From Stenotrophomonas maltophilia (GTDB lineage: Bacteria > Pseudomonadota > Gammaproteobacteria > Xanthomonadales > Xanthomonadaceae), in the NCBI GenBank assembly GCA_900113425.1, contig FOZF01000002.1, positions 420,106 through 484,105 on the forward strand: 64,000 bases of DNA. The letters are read 5' to 3'. The notes below the pieces were generated by a model. That model was not told the origin of the DNA. It made no database searches and saw only the letters and a list, made by a program, of their open reading frames with translations. Each line of letters starts with the position of its first letter. Within the stretch, counting starts at the first letter, position 1. Shown here piece after piece: positions 52,478 through 60,621 of this stretch. The position numbers were made by a program, and so were the translations under genes.

Positions 52478-52969
52478 TCAGGCGAACAACGGCACCTGGC
52501 GTTGTTCCAGCCGCAGCAGTGCTGCCTTGGTTTCCAGTCCGCCGCCGAAACCGGTCAGCGCTCCGTTGCTGCCGATCACGCGATGGCAGGGCAGGATGAT
52601 CGGCAGGGGATTGCGGCCGTTGGCGGCGCCGACCGCGCGCGTCGCGCTGGGCTGGCCCAGGTGCTGCGCCAGCTGCAGGTAGCTCCAGGTCTGGCCGAAC
52701 GGAATCAACGCCAGGGCGTGCCACACGCGCAGCTGGAACGGAGTGCCGCGCGGTGCCAGCAGCAGATCGAACGTGCTGCGTTCGCCATGCAGGTACTGCA
52801 GCAGCTGTTCGCGGGCCTCGGGCAAAGCGCCGGGCGCATTGTGCCAGTCGCTGCGTCCGCGCGCGGGGTGGCGGTTTTCAGGAAACAGCACGTGGGCCAG
52901 GCCACGTTCGTCGCCGGCGATGGTGAGCTCGCCGATCGGACTGTCAAAACGGTCGAACAACAACGTCAT
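52478..52969 (-). CDS. ogt: Methylated-DNA--protein-cysteine methyltransferase
   Basis: 163 residues from ATG 52969, which overlaps the stop of the upstream ada-alkA gene by four bases (ATGA). The active-site motif PCHRVI lies in NPLPIILPCHRVIGSNG and the recognition helix in SATRAVGAANGRNP. It removes O6-methylguanine by transferring the methyl group to its own cysteine, once per molecule. Being downstream of an Ada-type activator, it is probably induced by methylation damage. Confidence 0.95.
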   Translation of the reverse strand: MTLLFDRFDSPIGELTIAGDERGLAHVLFPENRHPARGRSDWHNAPGALPEAREQLLQYLHGERSTFDLLLAPRGTPFQLRVWHALALIPFGQTWSYLQLAQHLGQPSATRAVGAANGRNPLPIILPCHRVIGSNGALTGFGGGLETKAALLRLEQRQVPLFA

Positions 52970-54444
52970 GTCGGTTCTCCAACGAACGTGCCGGACAGAT
53001 GCCACAGATGCAGCACCGCATACGAGCGCCAGGGGCGCCAGGGCTGGGATCGCGCTTCGGTGGCGCGTTCGCTCAGGCGCTGCCTCTGGGCATGGCCGAG
53101 CACCTGCTGCAGCACCAAGTCACCTGCTGGAAAGGCGTCGGGCTGGCCCAGGCCGCGCAGGGCGATGTACTGCGCCGTCCACGGGCCGATGCCGGGCAGT
53201 GCCACGCAGCGGGCGACGAATTCCTCCAGTGCCTGGCCGGGCCCGAAGTCGAGCTGGCCACTGACGCAGGCTGCGGCCAGTGCGCGCACGGTGGCGGCGC
53301 GGCTGCGTGGCAGACCGATCGATTCCAGAGGGGCGTCCGCCAGTACGGCGGGAGAGGGGAACTGGCGGTCGAACTCCGTCGGCATGCCCGGCAGGTGGGC
53401 GCCATGCGCGTCGACCAGCCGGCGCGCGAAGGTGGTCGCCGCCGCGACGCTGACCTGCTGGCCGAGCACGGCACGCACCGCCACCTCGAAGCCATCCCAG
53501 CCGCCCGGCACGCGCAGGCCAGGGCGTTCGGCGATGCCGCGCGCCAGCAGCGGCTCTTCGCCGAGCGCGGCATGCACCTGCTGCAGGTCGGCATCGAGAT
53601 CGAATACCCGACGCACGCGCCGCACGATGTCCGGTATCAGCCGCGGATCGACCGCACCCAGCTGCAGGCGCAGTTCCGGCCGCTTCGGATCCGCCGTCAC
53701 CCGCAGCAGGGTGGGGCGCTCGGGCGTGCCGAGCACGCGCTGGTAGCTGTCATCGCCGATCAGTTCGATGCCCGGCAGGCTGCGCTTGCGCAGGAACGCC
53801 AGCATGCGCGGAAAATCCAGGGGAGGGCGGTAGCCCAGGCGCAGCACCAGGCCACCGTCGTCGGCAGCCAAGGGAATGTGCTGGCGGCGCAGCGTTGTCG
53901 GCGCCATCCCGCAGCCCTGCAGGAAGGCAGTGTTGAAGCGGCGCAGGCTGTTATAGCCCGCTGCGAGTGCAACGTCGGTGACCGGCAGGGTGGTTTCGGT
54001 CAGCAGCTGCTTGGCCAGCAGCAGGCGGTGGGTGGCGTGGATCTGGCCGGGCGTGGCGCCCAGGTGCTCCACGAACAGGCGCTGCAGCTGGCGTGCGCTG
54101 AGGCCGATCTTCGCGGCCAGACCGCCAACCGGCTGCTCCTGCAGGAAGCCGCCGTGGATCAACGCCAGCGCCCGCTGCACGGCCTGGCCAGCCAGCGCCT
54201 GCTGTGCCTGCGGCGCCAGTTCGGGACGGCAGCGCAGGCAGGGCCGGTAACCGGCGGCAGAGGCTGCGGCCGCACTCGGGAAATAGGTGATGTTGCGCGG
54301 CTTCGGCGGCGGCGCCGGGCAGACCGGCCGGCAGTAGATGCCGGTGCTGCGCACGGCGGTGAAGAACACGCCATCGAAGCGCGCGTCACGGGCGAGGCGG
54401 GCACGGTCGCAGGCAGCGGTGTCGAGGACGAGGGCGGTGTTCAT
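52966..54444 (-). CDS. Ada-AlkA fusion: methyl-phosphotriester sensor, AraC regulator and DNA glycosylase
   Basis: 492 residues in three parts. The Ada zinc domain (1-85) has Cys38, Cys42, Cys69 and Cys72 at the same spacing as in E. coli Ada (YCRPVC, CLRC); Cys38 takes up methyl groups from phosphotriesters. An AraC-type DNA-binding part (about 88-185) follows, with LAAKIGLSARQLQRLFVEHLG. The C-terminal part (about 200-490) is AlkA-like, with an HhH-GPD motif (CVALPGIGPWTAQYIALRGL) and catalytic Asp in AFPAGDLVLQQ. So one protein senses methylation, activates transcription and excises 3-methyladenine. It is coupled to ogt. Confidence 0.95.
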   Translation of the reverse strand: MNTALVLDTAACDRARLARDARFDGVFFTAVRSTGIYCRPVCPAPPPKPRNITYFPSAAAASAAGYRPCLRCRPELAPQAQQALAGQAVQRALALIHGGFLQEQPVGGLAAKIGLSARQLQRLFVEHLGATPGQIHATHRLLLAKQLLTETTLPVTDVALAAGYNSLRRFNTAFLQGCGMAPTTLRRQHIPLAADDGGLVLRLGYRPPLDFPRMLAFLRKRSLPGIELIGDDSYQRVLGTPERPTLLRVTADPKRPELRLQLGAVDPRLIPDIVRRVRRVFDLDADLQQVHAALGEEPLLARGIAERPGLRVPGGWDGFEVAVRAVLGQQVSVAAATTFARRLVDAHGAHLPGMPTEFDRQFPSPAVLADAPLESIGLPRSRAATVRALAAACVSGQLDFGPGQALEEFVARCVALPGIGPWTAQYIALRGLGQPDAFPAGDLVLQQVLGHAQRQRLSERATEARSQPWRPWRSYAVLHLWHLSGTFVGEPT

Positions 54445-54604
54445 GGGGCCAGTCTAGGCCGCCCTCGCGGTAGATACTCGCCGGATTCGGACATGGATGC
54501 AGCGGGTCGCGATCCGGGGTCAGAACCGGTTCAGTGCCGGGCGCTGAATGCGCGCCCGGGGCGGGTAGACTGTGGTCCTTGTTCCTGCGAAATCCGGTTG
54601 CCTG

Positions 54605-55768
54605 ATGTCCGCCTTGATCCGCTGGTTGCCCCTGTTGTGCCTGGCCCTTGCGGGCTGCAGCCAGTTGGAGAATCCAGGCAACGTGACCGCGGCTGACAAG
54701 GCGGCACGGGCACCGGCCAGCGATGGCGACAACATGGTGTCGATCAATGCCGCCGACGCCCCACCGCCGCCGCCCCCGCCGCGCAGCCGCGCGGATCGGC
54801 CGTGGCCGCAGGCGCGGCTGGAGAACGGCCGGGCCTGGGTCAGCTGCAGCACCGATTACGCAGCCGAAGGCGGCGACGGCGTGGAGCTGGAAGGGCTGCA
54901 GCGCGAGCAGATCAGCCAGGCGCTGCAGCCGTGCGCCGAGCGGGGCCTGCTGCGGGTGCGCTACAACGGCAAGATCAATCCCGGGTTCGCCGAAATGATG
55001 TGGCGCCTGGCCGTGGTGGCCGACGCGCTGGAGATCCACAAGCGCATCCTCGATCTCGACTCCAGTGGTGGCCAGGTCGAATCGGCGATCATTGCCGGCG
55101 ACAGCATCGGCGAATCGGGTTGGACCATCTGGGTGCGCGAAGGATCGATCTGCCACAGCGCCTGCGTGTTCGTACTCGCGGCCGGCGACAATCGCCTGCT
55201 GACCGGCAAGGTCGGCATCCACCGCATGATGCGCATCAGCTCCAAGGCGACCTCGCGCGCCGAGCTCAACCGCGAGCTGCACGAGGTCTACGACAATGTG
55301 AAGGATTATCTGCAGCGCAACGGTGTGGCGGTCGGCGTTGCTGATCTGATGATGACCGTGCCCAATCGCAGCCTGCGCCTGCTGACCCCGGAGGAACTGC
55401 GGCAGTTCGGCCTGGATGGCACCAATGCGGTGCAGGACGACCTGGAACGGATCAAGCAGATGCGCGCGTGTGGCGACGATTTCGTGCAGCGCAAGGACGC
55501 GTTCCTGATCGCCTTCGACCAGCAGTGCAAGCGCGACGGTGCGGACATGGAATCGATCAACAGCTGCGGCCAGTCGCTCAAGCAACGGTTCGGCTTCCCC
55601 GATCCGGTCTGCCCCGAGGAGAGCCCGCTGTCGGAGATCGACGTGGCGACGCTGCCACCGTCTCCTCCCCCGCAGGTTCCGGTGGCGGAACAGCCGGCAG
55701 TGGAGGCGGAGACCCAGGCCGCACAGGCGGATGCCGAAGCAACCCAGGGCAGCGTGCCGTTGCGCTGA
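54605..55768 (+). CDS. Lipoprotein with a ClpP/crotonase-like domain (COG3904-like)
   Basis: 387 residues from ATG 54605; an in-frame start at 54572 lies before the signal. A lipobox (LALAGCSQL) marks a lipoprotein. After a disordered PPPPPPP linker, residues about 100-290 resemble the periplasmic ClpP-like proteins: RILDLDSSGGQVESAIIAGDSIGESGW, ICHSACVFVLAAGDNRL and VGIHRMM. The Gly-Gly stretch and Ser in HSACVF fit the oxyanion and nucleophile sites of a serine-type enzyme, though catalysis is not proven. The tail is proline- and alanine-rich. Function unknown. Confidence 0.78.
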   Translation: MSALIRWLPLLCLALAGCSQLENPGNVTAADKAARAPASDGDNMVSINAADAPPPPPPPRSRADRPWPQARLENGRAWVSCSTDYAAEGGDGVELEGLQREQISQALQPCAERGLLRVRYNGKINPGFAEMMWRLAVVADALEIHKRILDLDSSGGQVESAIIAGDSIGESGWTIWVREGSICHSACVFVLAAGDNRLLTGKVGIHRMMRISSKATSRAELNRELHEVYDNVKDYLQRNGVAVGVADLMMTVPNRSLRLLTPEELRQFGLDGTNAVQDDLERIKQMRACGDDFVQRKDAFLIAFDQQCKRDGADMESINSCGQSLKQRFGFPDPVCPEESPLSEIDVATLPPSPPPQVPVAEQPAVEAETQAAQADAEATQGSVPLR

Positions 55769-55826
55769 CAAACGGCTCACCCGGCTGGCGTAGACTGCGG
55801 TTCCTTCCGATGAACCGGTGGTGTCC

Positions 55827-56387
55827 ATGAAGCGCGCGCTCCTGCTGCTGTCCCTGTTGCCGCTTGCTGCATTCGCCCAGGTGCCCGCGCCTGCCACGCC
55901 GGCGCCAGCGCCGGCGCGCCCGGCGCCGAGTGCGCCGGCCGCCGCGCCACCGGCGACGGCGACGGCGGCACGGCCGCCCGCACCGGCCCTCAGCCCGGCA
56001 CAGCAGGCGCAGGTGCAGAAGCAGGACGCGGAGATGGGGGCGGCCGCACTGAGGGCCGCGCAGATGGTCGACGCCAATCGCGCGGGTGAGTTGTGGGATG
56101 GCGCGTCGGCCGTAGCGCGGCGCGCGGTGACCAAGCCGGCCTTCATCAGCCAGCTGACCGCCGACCGCACCCGTCTGGGTGCCTTGAGTGGTCGCGGCCA
56201 ACCGTCCATTACCCGGGTGAAGTACGCGGCCGGCGCCGCCGTGCCCGAAGGCCTGTACATCAATGTCAGCTTCCCGACCCGCTTCGCCAACAGTGCGCAG
56301 CCCGTGCGCGAGCTGGTCTCGTTCCGCTTCGATGAGGACCAGGTCTGGCGCCTGGCCGGTTACAGCCTGCGCGCGCCCGGGCCCTGA
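55827..56387 (+). CDS. Exported DUF4019-like protein
   Basis: 186 residues from ATG 55827 (GTG codons just upstream are in frame). A signal peptide (ALLLLSLLPLAAFAQ) leads into a ~45-residue Pro/Ala linker and a C-terminal domain (about 85-186) with LWDGASAVARRAVTKPAFIS, GLYINVSFPTRFANS and DQVWRLAGYSL, the pattern of DUF4019. Its function is unknown. It starts 58 bp after the ClpP-like lipoprotein and is 11 bp before the MAPEG gene, so all three may form one operon. Confidence 0.82.
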   Translation: MKRALLLLSLLPLAAFAQVPAPATPAPAPARPAPSAPAAAPPATATAARPPAPALSPAQQAQVQKQDAEMGAAALRAAQMVDANRAGELWDGASAVARRAVTKPAFISQLTADRTRLGALSGRGQPSITRVKYAAGAAVPEGLYINVSFPTRFANSAQPVRELVSFRFDEDQVWRLAGYSLRAPGP

Positions 56388-56398
56388 AGGAGAACGGC

Positions 56399-56788
56399 AT
56401 GGCCACCGAATTGACAATGCTGGCGTGGTCGACGCTGCTGGGGTTTGTCTACATCTTCGCCACCTCCACGGTAGTGACCCGCGAGCGGGGCATGAAGTGG
56501 AACGCGTCGGCACGCGACGAACAGGGCCGGCCACTCAGCCCGCTGGCAGGGCGGCTGCAACGGGCCCAGTCCAACTTCCTTGAAACGTTCCCGTTCTTCG
56601 CCGCCGCCGCGATCGCGGTGGTGGTGGCCGGTCGCAGCAGCGAGACCACGGCACTGGCTGCACAGGCGTACTTCTGGGCCCGCGTGGTCTACCTGCCGCT
56701 GTACGCCGCAGGCGTGCCCTACCTGCGCAGCCTGGTGTGGCTGGTGTCGCTGCTGTCGATCCTGGCGCTGGTGTTCGCACTGCTGTGA
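56399..56788 (+). CDS. MAPEG-family membrane protein
   Basis: 129 residues with four hydrophobic helices. RLQRAQSNFLETFPFFAAA is the family signature of the membrane-associated eicosanoid/glutathione (MAPEG) group, and a YFWARVVYLPLYAAGVPYLR segment follows. Bacterial members often act as glutathione-linked enzymes or are of unknown role. GAAGGAGAA precedes the start. Confidence 0.9.
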   Translation: MATELTMLAWSTLLGFVYIFATSTVVTRERGMKWNASARDEQGRPLSPLAGRLQRAQSNFLETFPFFAAAAIAVVVAGRSSETTALAAQAYFWARVVYLPLYAAGVPYLRSLVWLVSLLSILALVFALL

Positions 56789-56868
56789 GCCGGGCCTGAT
56801 CCAGATCAAGGCCGGTCAGCTTTGCGGCGCTATGCTGGCCGCGACTGGATCAACGGCGGGAGTCGCGC

Positions 56869-58047
56869 ATGCGCAGGATGGACGTGGTGGTGGTCGGCGC
56901 GGGGCCGGCAGGACTGTGCTTCGCACGCGCGCTGGCCGGCAGCGGGCTGCAGGTCGGACTGGTCGAAGCGCAGCCACGCCAGGCGCTCGCCGAAGCGGCA
57001 TTCGACGGCCGCGAGATCGCGCTGACCCACGCGTCGCGGCAGAGCCTGGAGCAGCTGGGGCTGTGGGCACGCCTGCCGGAGGCCGAGATCTCCGAACTGC
57101 GCGATGCCAAGGTGATGAACGGCGGCTCGCCGTTCGCACTGACCTTCGCCAGCAGCCAGGTCGATGGCCAGCCGCTGGGGTGGCTGGTGCCCAATCATCT
57201 GATCCGCCGTGCGGCGTGGGACGCGGTGCAGCGCCAGGACGGCCTGGAACTGTTCGACGGGCGCAAGGTGCAGGGCGTGCAGGCCGATGCGCAGGGCCAT
57301 GTAGTCGCGCTGGACGACGGCAGCAGGCTGCATGCGCGGTTGCTGGTGGCCGCGGACAGCCGCTTCTCCGCAACCCGGCGCATGCTCGGCATCGGTGCGC
57401 AGATGCGCGACTTCGGCAAGTCGATGCTGGTGTGCCGCATGCGCATCGAACGCGACCATCACCACACCGCGTGGGAATGGTTCGGCTATGGTCGTACGAT
57501 GGCGCTGCTGCCGCTCAACGAAGGCCAGGCATCTGCGGTGATCACGCTGCCCCCGCGGCGGATCGAGGATCTGCTGGCGATGGATGAGGTGGCCTTCGGT
57601 GAGGCCGTCAGTGGCTTTTTCGAGCATCGGCTGGGCAGGATGCAGCCGGTCGCCACGCCGCAGGCCTATCCGTTGGTGGGGGTCTATGCACACCATTTCG
57701 CAGGCGAGCGCTCGGCGCTGATCGGCGATGCCGCGGTGGGCATGCACCCGGTCACCGCCCATGGCTTCAATCTGGGCCTGGCCAGTGCCCAGCGCCTGGC
57801 GCGGGGCATCGCCGGCCAGCAGCGCCGTGGTGCGGACATCGCCGCGGCCGGCATGCTGGCCAGCTACCAGCGTGGCCATCGGATGGCGGCGCGACCGCTG
57901 TACGAGGCGACCAATGCGATCGCCAGCCTGTACACCGATGATCGGCGCCCGGCGCGGCTGCTGCGCGCAGCGGGCCTGCGCGTCGCCCAGGGCGTGGCGC
58001 CGTTCAGGCAGCTGATCGCCTCGCACCTGACCCAGCGCGTGGCCTGA
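56869..58047 (+). CDS. ubiM: UbiH/UbiM-type FAD-dependent hydroxylase
   Basis: 392 residues from ATG 56869, with GGGAG seven bases upstream. An N-terminal FAD dinucleotide fold (VVVVGAGPAGLCFARALAGSG) is followed by FDGREIALTHASRQSLEQLGLW, and a second FAD motif (SALIGDAAVGMHPVTAHGFNLGL). This is the UbiH/COQ6 family of ubiquinone-ring hydroxylases. The DGREIALTH opening is the part that makes me think of UbiM, a hydroxylase of relaxed position choice, but UbiH or a related enzyme remains possible. The gene ends 11 bp from a convergent S4 gene. Confidence 0.8.
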   Translation: MRRMDVVVVGAGPAGLCFARALAGSGLQVGLVEAQPRQALAEAAFDGREIALTHASRQSLEQLGLWARLPEAEISELRDAKVMNGGSPFALTFASSQVDGQPLGWLVPNHLIRRAAWDAVQRQDGLELFDGRKVQGVQADAQGHVVALDDGSRLHARLLVAADSRFSATRRMLGIGAQMRDFGKSMLVCRMRIERDHHHTAWEWFGYGRTMALLPLNEGQASAVITLPPRRIEDLLAMDEVAFGEAVSGFFEHRLGRMQPVATPQAYPLVGVYAHHFAGERSALIGDAAVGMHPVTAHGFNLGLASAQRLARGIAGQQRRGADIAAAGMLASYQRGHRMAARPLYEATNAIASLYTDDRRPARLLRAAGLRVAQGVAPFRQLIASHLTQRVA

Positions 58048-58058
58048 ACAGCGTCAGA

Positions 58059-58280
58059 TCAGCCGGCAGCCAGCACCCGGATCTGGCTGTCGGCGAATTC
58101 GACCACCTGGCCTGCGCGGATCTTGCAGGCCTTGCGCAGTTCAACTTCGCCGTCGACCCGTACCTGGCCCTCGCTGATGACCATCTTGGCCTCGCCGCCA
58201 CTGGTCACCAGGTCGGCCAGCTTGAGCAGCTGCTTGAGTTCGACGTAGTCACCGTCGAGGTCGAATTCGAGAATCTGCAT
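58059..58280 (-). CDS. S4-domain RNA-binding protein (YbcJ-like)
   Basis: 73 residues from ATG 58280, with AGGA ten bases upstream; a longer in-frame extension reaches into the next promoter region and is rejected. The protein is one S4 domain: YVELKQLLKLADLVTSGGEAKMVISEGQVRVDGEVELRK, then RAGQVVEF. This fold binds structured RNA, probably ribosomal. The gene is divergent from deaD, 266 bp away. Confidence 0.9.
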   Translation of the reverse strand: MQILEFDLDGDYVELKQLLKLADLVTSGGEAKMVISEGQVRVDGEVELRKACKIRAGQVVEFADSQIRVLAAG

Positions 58281-58508
58281 GGAGCGGGGTTCCTGGGAAG
58301 GGGCGCAGGCCAGCGGCCGGGCCGGGAAAAGGGCGCGTATTGTGCGCCAGCACGGGGCCTGACGGCACGCGAACGGAAAACTGTACGCCTCGTTCAGGAT
58401 CAATGCGGTATCATTCCGCTCTGAGCGAGTGAAATCTCCTCCGACCGAGCAGCGCCAGGGCACGCGATAAGAAGGGCGCCCAAAGCGCGGACCATCACCT
58501 TTTTTATC

Positions 58509-58539
58509 GCACTGCCAGGAAGACGGCAGTGCCTTCGGA
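58509..58539 (+). promoter_or_regulatory. Leader hairpin next to the deaD ribosome-binding site
   Basis: GCACTGCC (509-516) and GGCAGTGC (525-532) form a perfect 8-bp stem. The eight-base loop AGGAAGAC holds a Shine-Dalgarno-like AGGA. The real GGAG site follows at 58536-58539, six bases before the start codon. This could control translation of the helicase. Confidence 0.55.
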
Positions 58540-58546
58540 GTTCCCC

Positions 58547-60472
58547 ATGTCCCAAGATTCCCAAGCGCCGCTGCAGTTCGCGCAGCTCGGCCTGTCCGAG
58601 CCCGTGATGCAGGCGGTCACCGCCATCGGCTACGAAACCCCGTCGCCGATCCAGGCCGCCACCATCCCGGCGATGCTGGAAGGCCGCGACGTGCTGGGCC
58701 AGGCGCAGACCGGTACCGGCAAGACCGCCGCCTTCGCACTGCCCGTACTGTCCAACATCGACCTGCAGCAGATCAAGCCCCAGGCGCTGATCCTTGCGCC
58801 GACCCGCGAACTGGCCATCCAGGTCGCCGAAGCGTTCCAGTCCTATTCGTCGAAGATCCCCGGCTTCCGCGTGCTGCCGGTGTATGGCGGCCAGCCGTAT
58901 GGCCAGCAGCTGTCGGCCCTGCGCCGCGGCGTGCACATCGTGGTCGGTACCCCCGGCCGCGTGATCGACCATCTGGACCGCAGCACCCTGGACCTGTCCG
59001 AGCTGAAGACCCTGGTGCTGGACGAAGCCGATGAAATGCTGCGCATGGGCTTCATCGACGACGTCGAAGCCGTGCTGAAGAAGCTGCCGGAGCAGCGCCA
59101 GGTGGCCCTGTTCTCGGCCACCATGCCGCCGCAGATCCGCCGCATCGCGCAGACCTACCTGCAGGACCCGGTCGAAGTCACCATCGCGGCCAAGACCACC
59201 ACCTCGGCCAACATCCGCCAGCGCTACTGGTGGGTGAGCGGCATGCACAAACTGGACGCGCTGACCCGCATCCTGGAAGTCGAGCCGTTCGACGCGATGA
59301 TCATCTTCGCGCGTACCAAGGCCGGTACCGAAGAACTGGCCAGCAAGCTGCAGGCCCGTGGCCTGGCCGCTGCCGCCATCAATGGCGACATGCAGCAGGC
59401 CCAGCGTGAGCGCACCATCGCCATGCTGAAGGAAGGCAAGCTGGACATCCTGGTGGCCACCGACGTTGCCGCCCGCGGCCTGGACGTCGAGCGCATCAGC
59501 CACGTGCTGAACTACGACATTCCGTACGACACCGAAAGCTATGTGCACCGCATCGGCCGTACCGGTCGTGCCGGCCGCAGCGGCGAGGCGATCCTGTTCG
59601 CTACTCCGCGCGAGAAGGGCATGCTGCGCCAGATCGAGCGCGCCACCCGCCAGCCGATCGAAGAGATGCAGCTGCCGAGCGTGGAAGCGGTCAACGATAC
59701 CCGCATCAACAAGTTCACCTCGCGCATCAGCGAAACGCTCGGCGCCGGCGGCCTGGACTTCTACCGCCAGCTGCTGGAGCGCTTCGAGAACGAGCAGAAC
59801 GTGCCGGCCATCGAAATTGCTGCCGCGCTGGCGAAGATGCTGCAGGGCGACACCCCGTTCCTGCTGCAGCCGCCGGTGCGTGCCCCGCGGGAAGAGCGTG
59901 CGCCGCGCGAGCGCTTCGACCGGGGCGACCGTCCGGAGCGTGGCGATCGCTTCGACCGCAACGAACGTGGCCCGCGCTTCGAGCGTGGTCCCCGCCGGGA
60001 CGACGCCGAAGGTGGTTTCGAGCAGCGTCCGCGCCGTGAGGTTCCGCCGCGCGGTGCGCCGGAGCAGGGCATGGAGACCTACCGCATCTCGGTCGGTCAC
60101 CAGCATGGCGTGAAGCCGGCGAACATCGTCGGCGCCATCGCCAACGAAGCCGGGCTGGAAAGCCGTTACATCGGTCGCATCGACATCCACGACGACTTCT
60201 CGCTGCTGGACCTGCCGGCGCAGATGCCGCAGGACGTGCTGACCCACCTGCAGAAGGTGTGGGTGTCCGGCCAGCAGCTGCAGATGCGTCCGCTGGCTGC
60301 CGGTGAAGAGATCAATCCGGCACCGCGTCCGTTCAAGCCGCGCTTCGACAAGCGGGGTCCGGGTGGCCCGGGTGGCCCGCGTCGTGGCGGCCCGGGTGGT
60401 CCGGGCGGCGACCGCGATGGCCGTCCGCCGCGCCGTGATGGCTTCAAGCCGCGCGGCCCGCGCAGCTACTGA
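58547..60472 (+). CDS. deaD: DEAD-box RNA helicase DeaD/CsdA
   Basis: 641 residues from ATG 58547, with GGAG six bases upstream; an in-frame ATG at 58529 lies within the leader hairpin. All helicase motifs are present: Q motif (GYETPSPIQ), AQTGTGKT, PTRELA, TPGR, DEAD, SAT, then ARGLDV and HRIGRTGRAGR. A DbpA-like RNA-binding domain (about 510-585) and an Arg/Gly-rich tail follow, the DeaD architecture. It helps ribosome assembly and mRNA turnover, mostly in the cold. The 266-bp upstream region leaves room for a long leader. Confidence 0.96.
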   Translation: MSQDSQAPLQFAQLGLSEPVMQAVTAIGYETPSPIQAATIPAMLEGRDVLGQAQTGTGKTAAFALPVLSNIDLQQIKPQALILAPTRELAIQVAEAFQSYSSKIPGFRVLPVYGGQPYGQQLSALRRGVHIVVGTPGRVIDHLDRSTLDLSELKTLVLDEADEMLRMGFIDDVEAVLKKLPEQRQVALFSATMPPQIRRIAQTYLQDPVEVTIAAKTTTSANIRQRYWWVSGMHKLDALTRILEVEPFDAMIIFARTKAGTEELASKLQARGLAAAAINGDMQQAQRERTIAMLKEGKLDILVATDVAARGLDVERISHVLNYDIPYDTESYVHRIGRTGRAGRSGEAILFATPREKGMLRQIERATRQPIEEMQLPSVEAVNDTRINKFTSRISETLGAGGLDFYRQLLERFENEQNVPAIEIAAALAKMLQGDTPFLLQPPVRAPREERAPRERFDRGDRPERGDRFDRNERGPRFERGPRRDDAEGGFEQRPRREVPPRGAPEQGMETYRISVGHQHGVKPANIVGAIANEAGLESRYIGRIDIHDDFSLLDLPAQMPQDVLTHLQKVWVSGQQLQMRPLAAGEEINPAPRPFKPRFDKRGPGGPGGPRRGGPGGPGGDRDGRPPRRDGFKPRGPRSY

Positions 60473-60493
60473 GCCAGACCTGCCGTGATCGAC

Positions 60494-60517
60494 AACGCCA
60501 GCCCCCGGGCTGGCGTT
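60494..60517 (+). terminator. Hairpin after deaD
   Basis: AACGCCAGCCC (494-504) and GGGCTGGCGTT (507-517) form an 11-bp stem, 22 bp past the deaD stop. The T-run is weak (GCTCGTTTG). Confidence 0.65.
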
Positions 60518-60621
60518 GCTCGTTTGTGGACCCCGGTTTCGCACCGCCCACACATTCAGGGTCATAGGCTGGGCCGGTTCGAAGGGAGGTTGTCACCGCA
60601 GCACATTCGGGGGGATCCGGG

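Noticed and set aside
60340..60440. Tandem GGTGGCCCG-like repeats at the 3' end of deaD as a CRISPR or satellite
   Set aside because: They encode the Arg/Gly-rich tail of the helicase; the spacing is irregular and no spacers exist.
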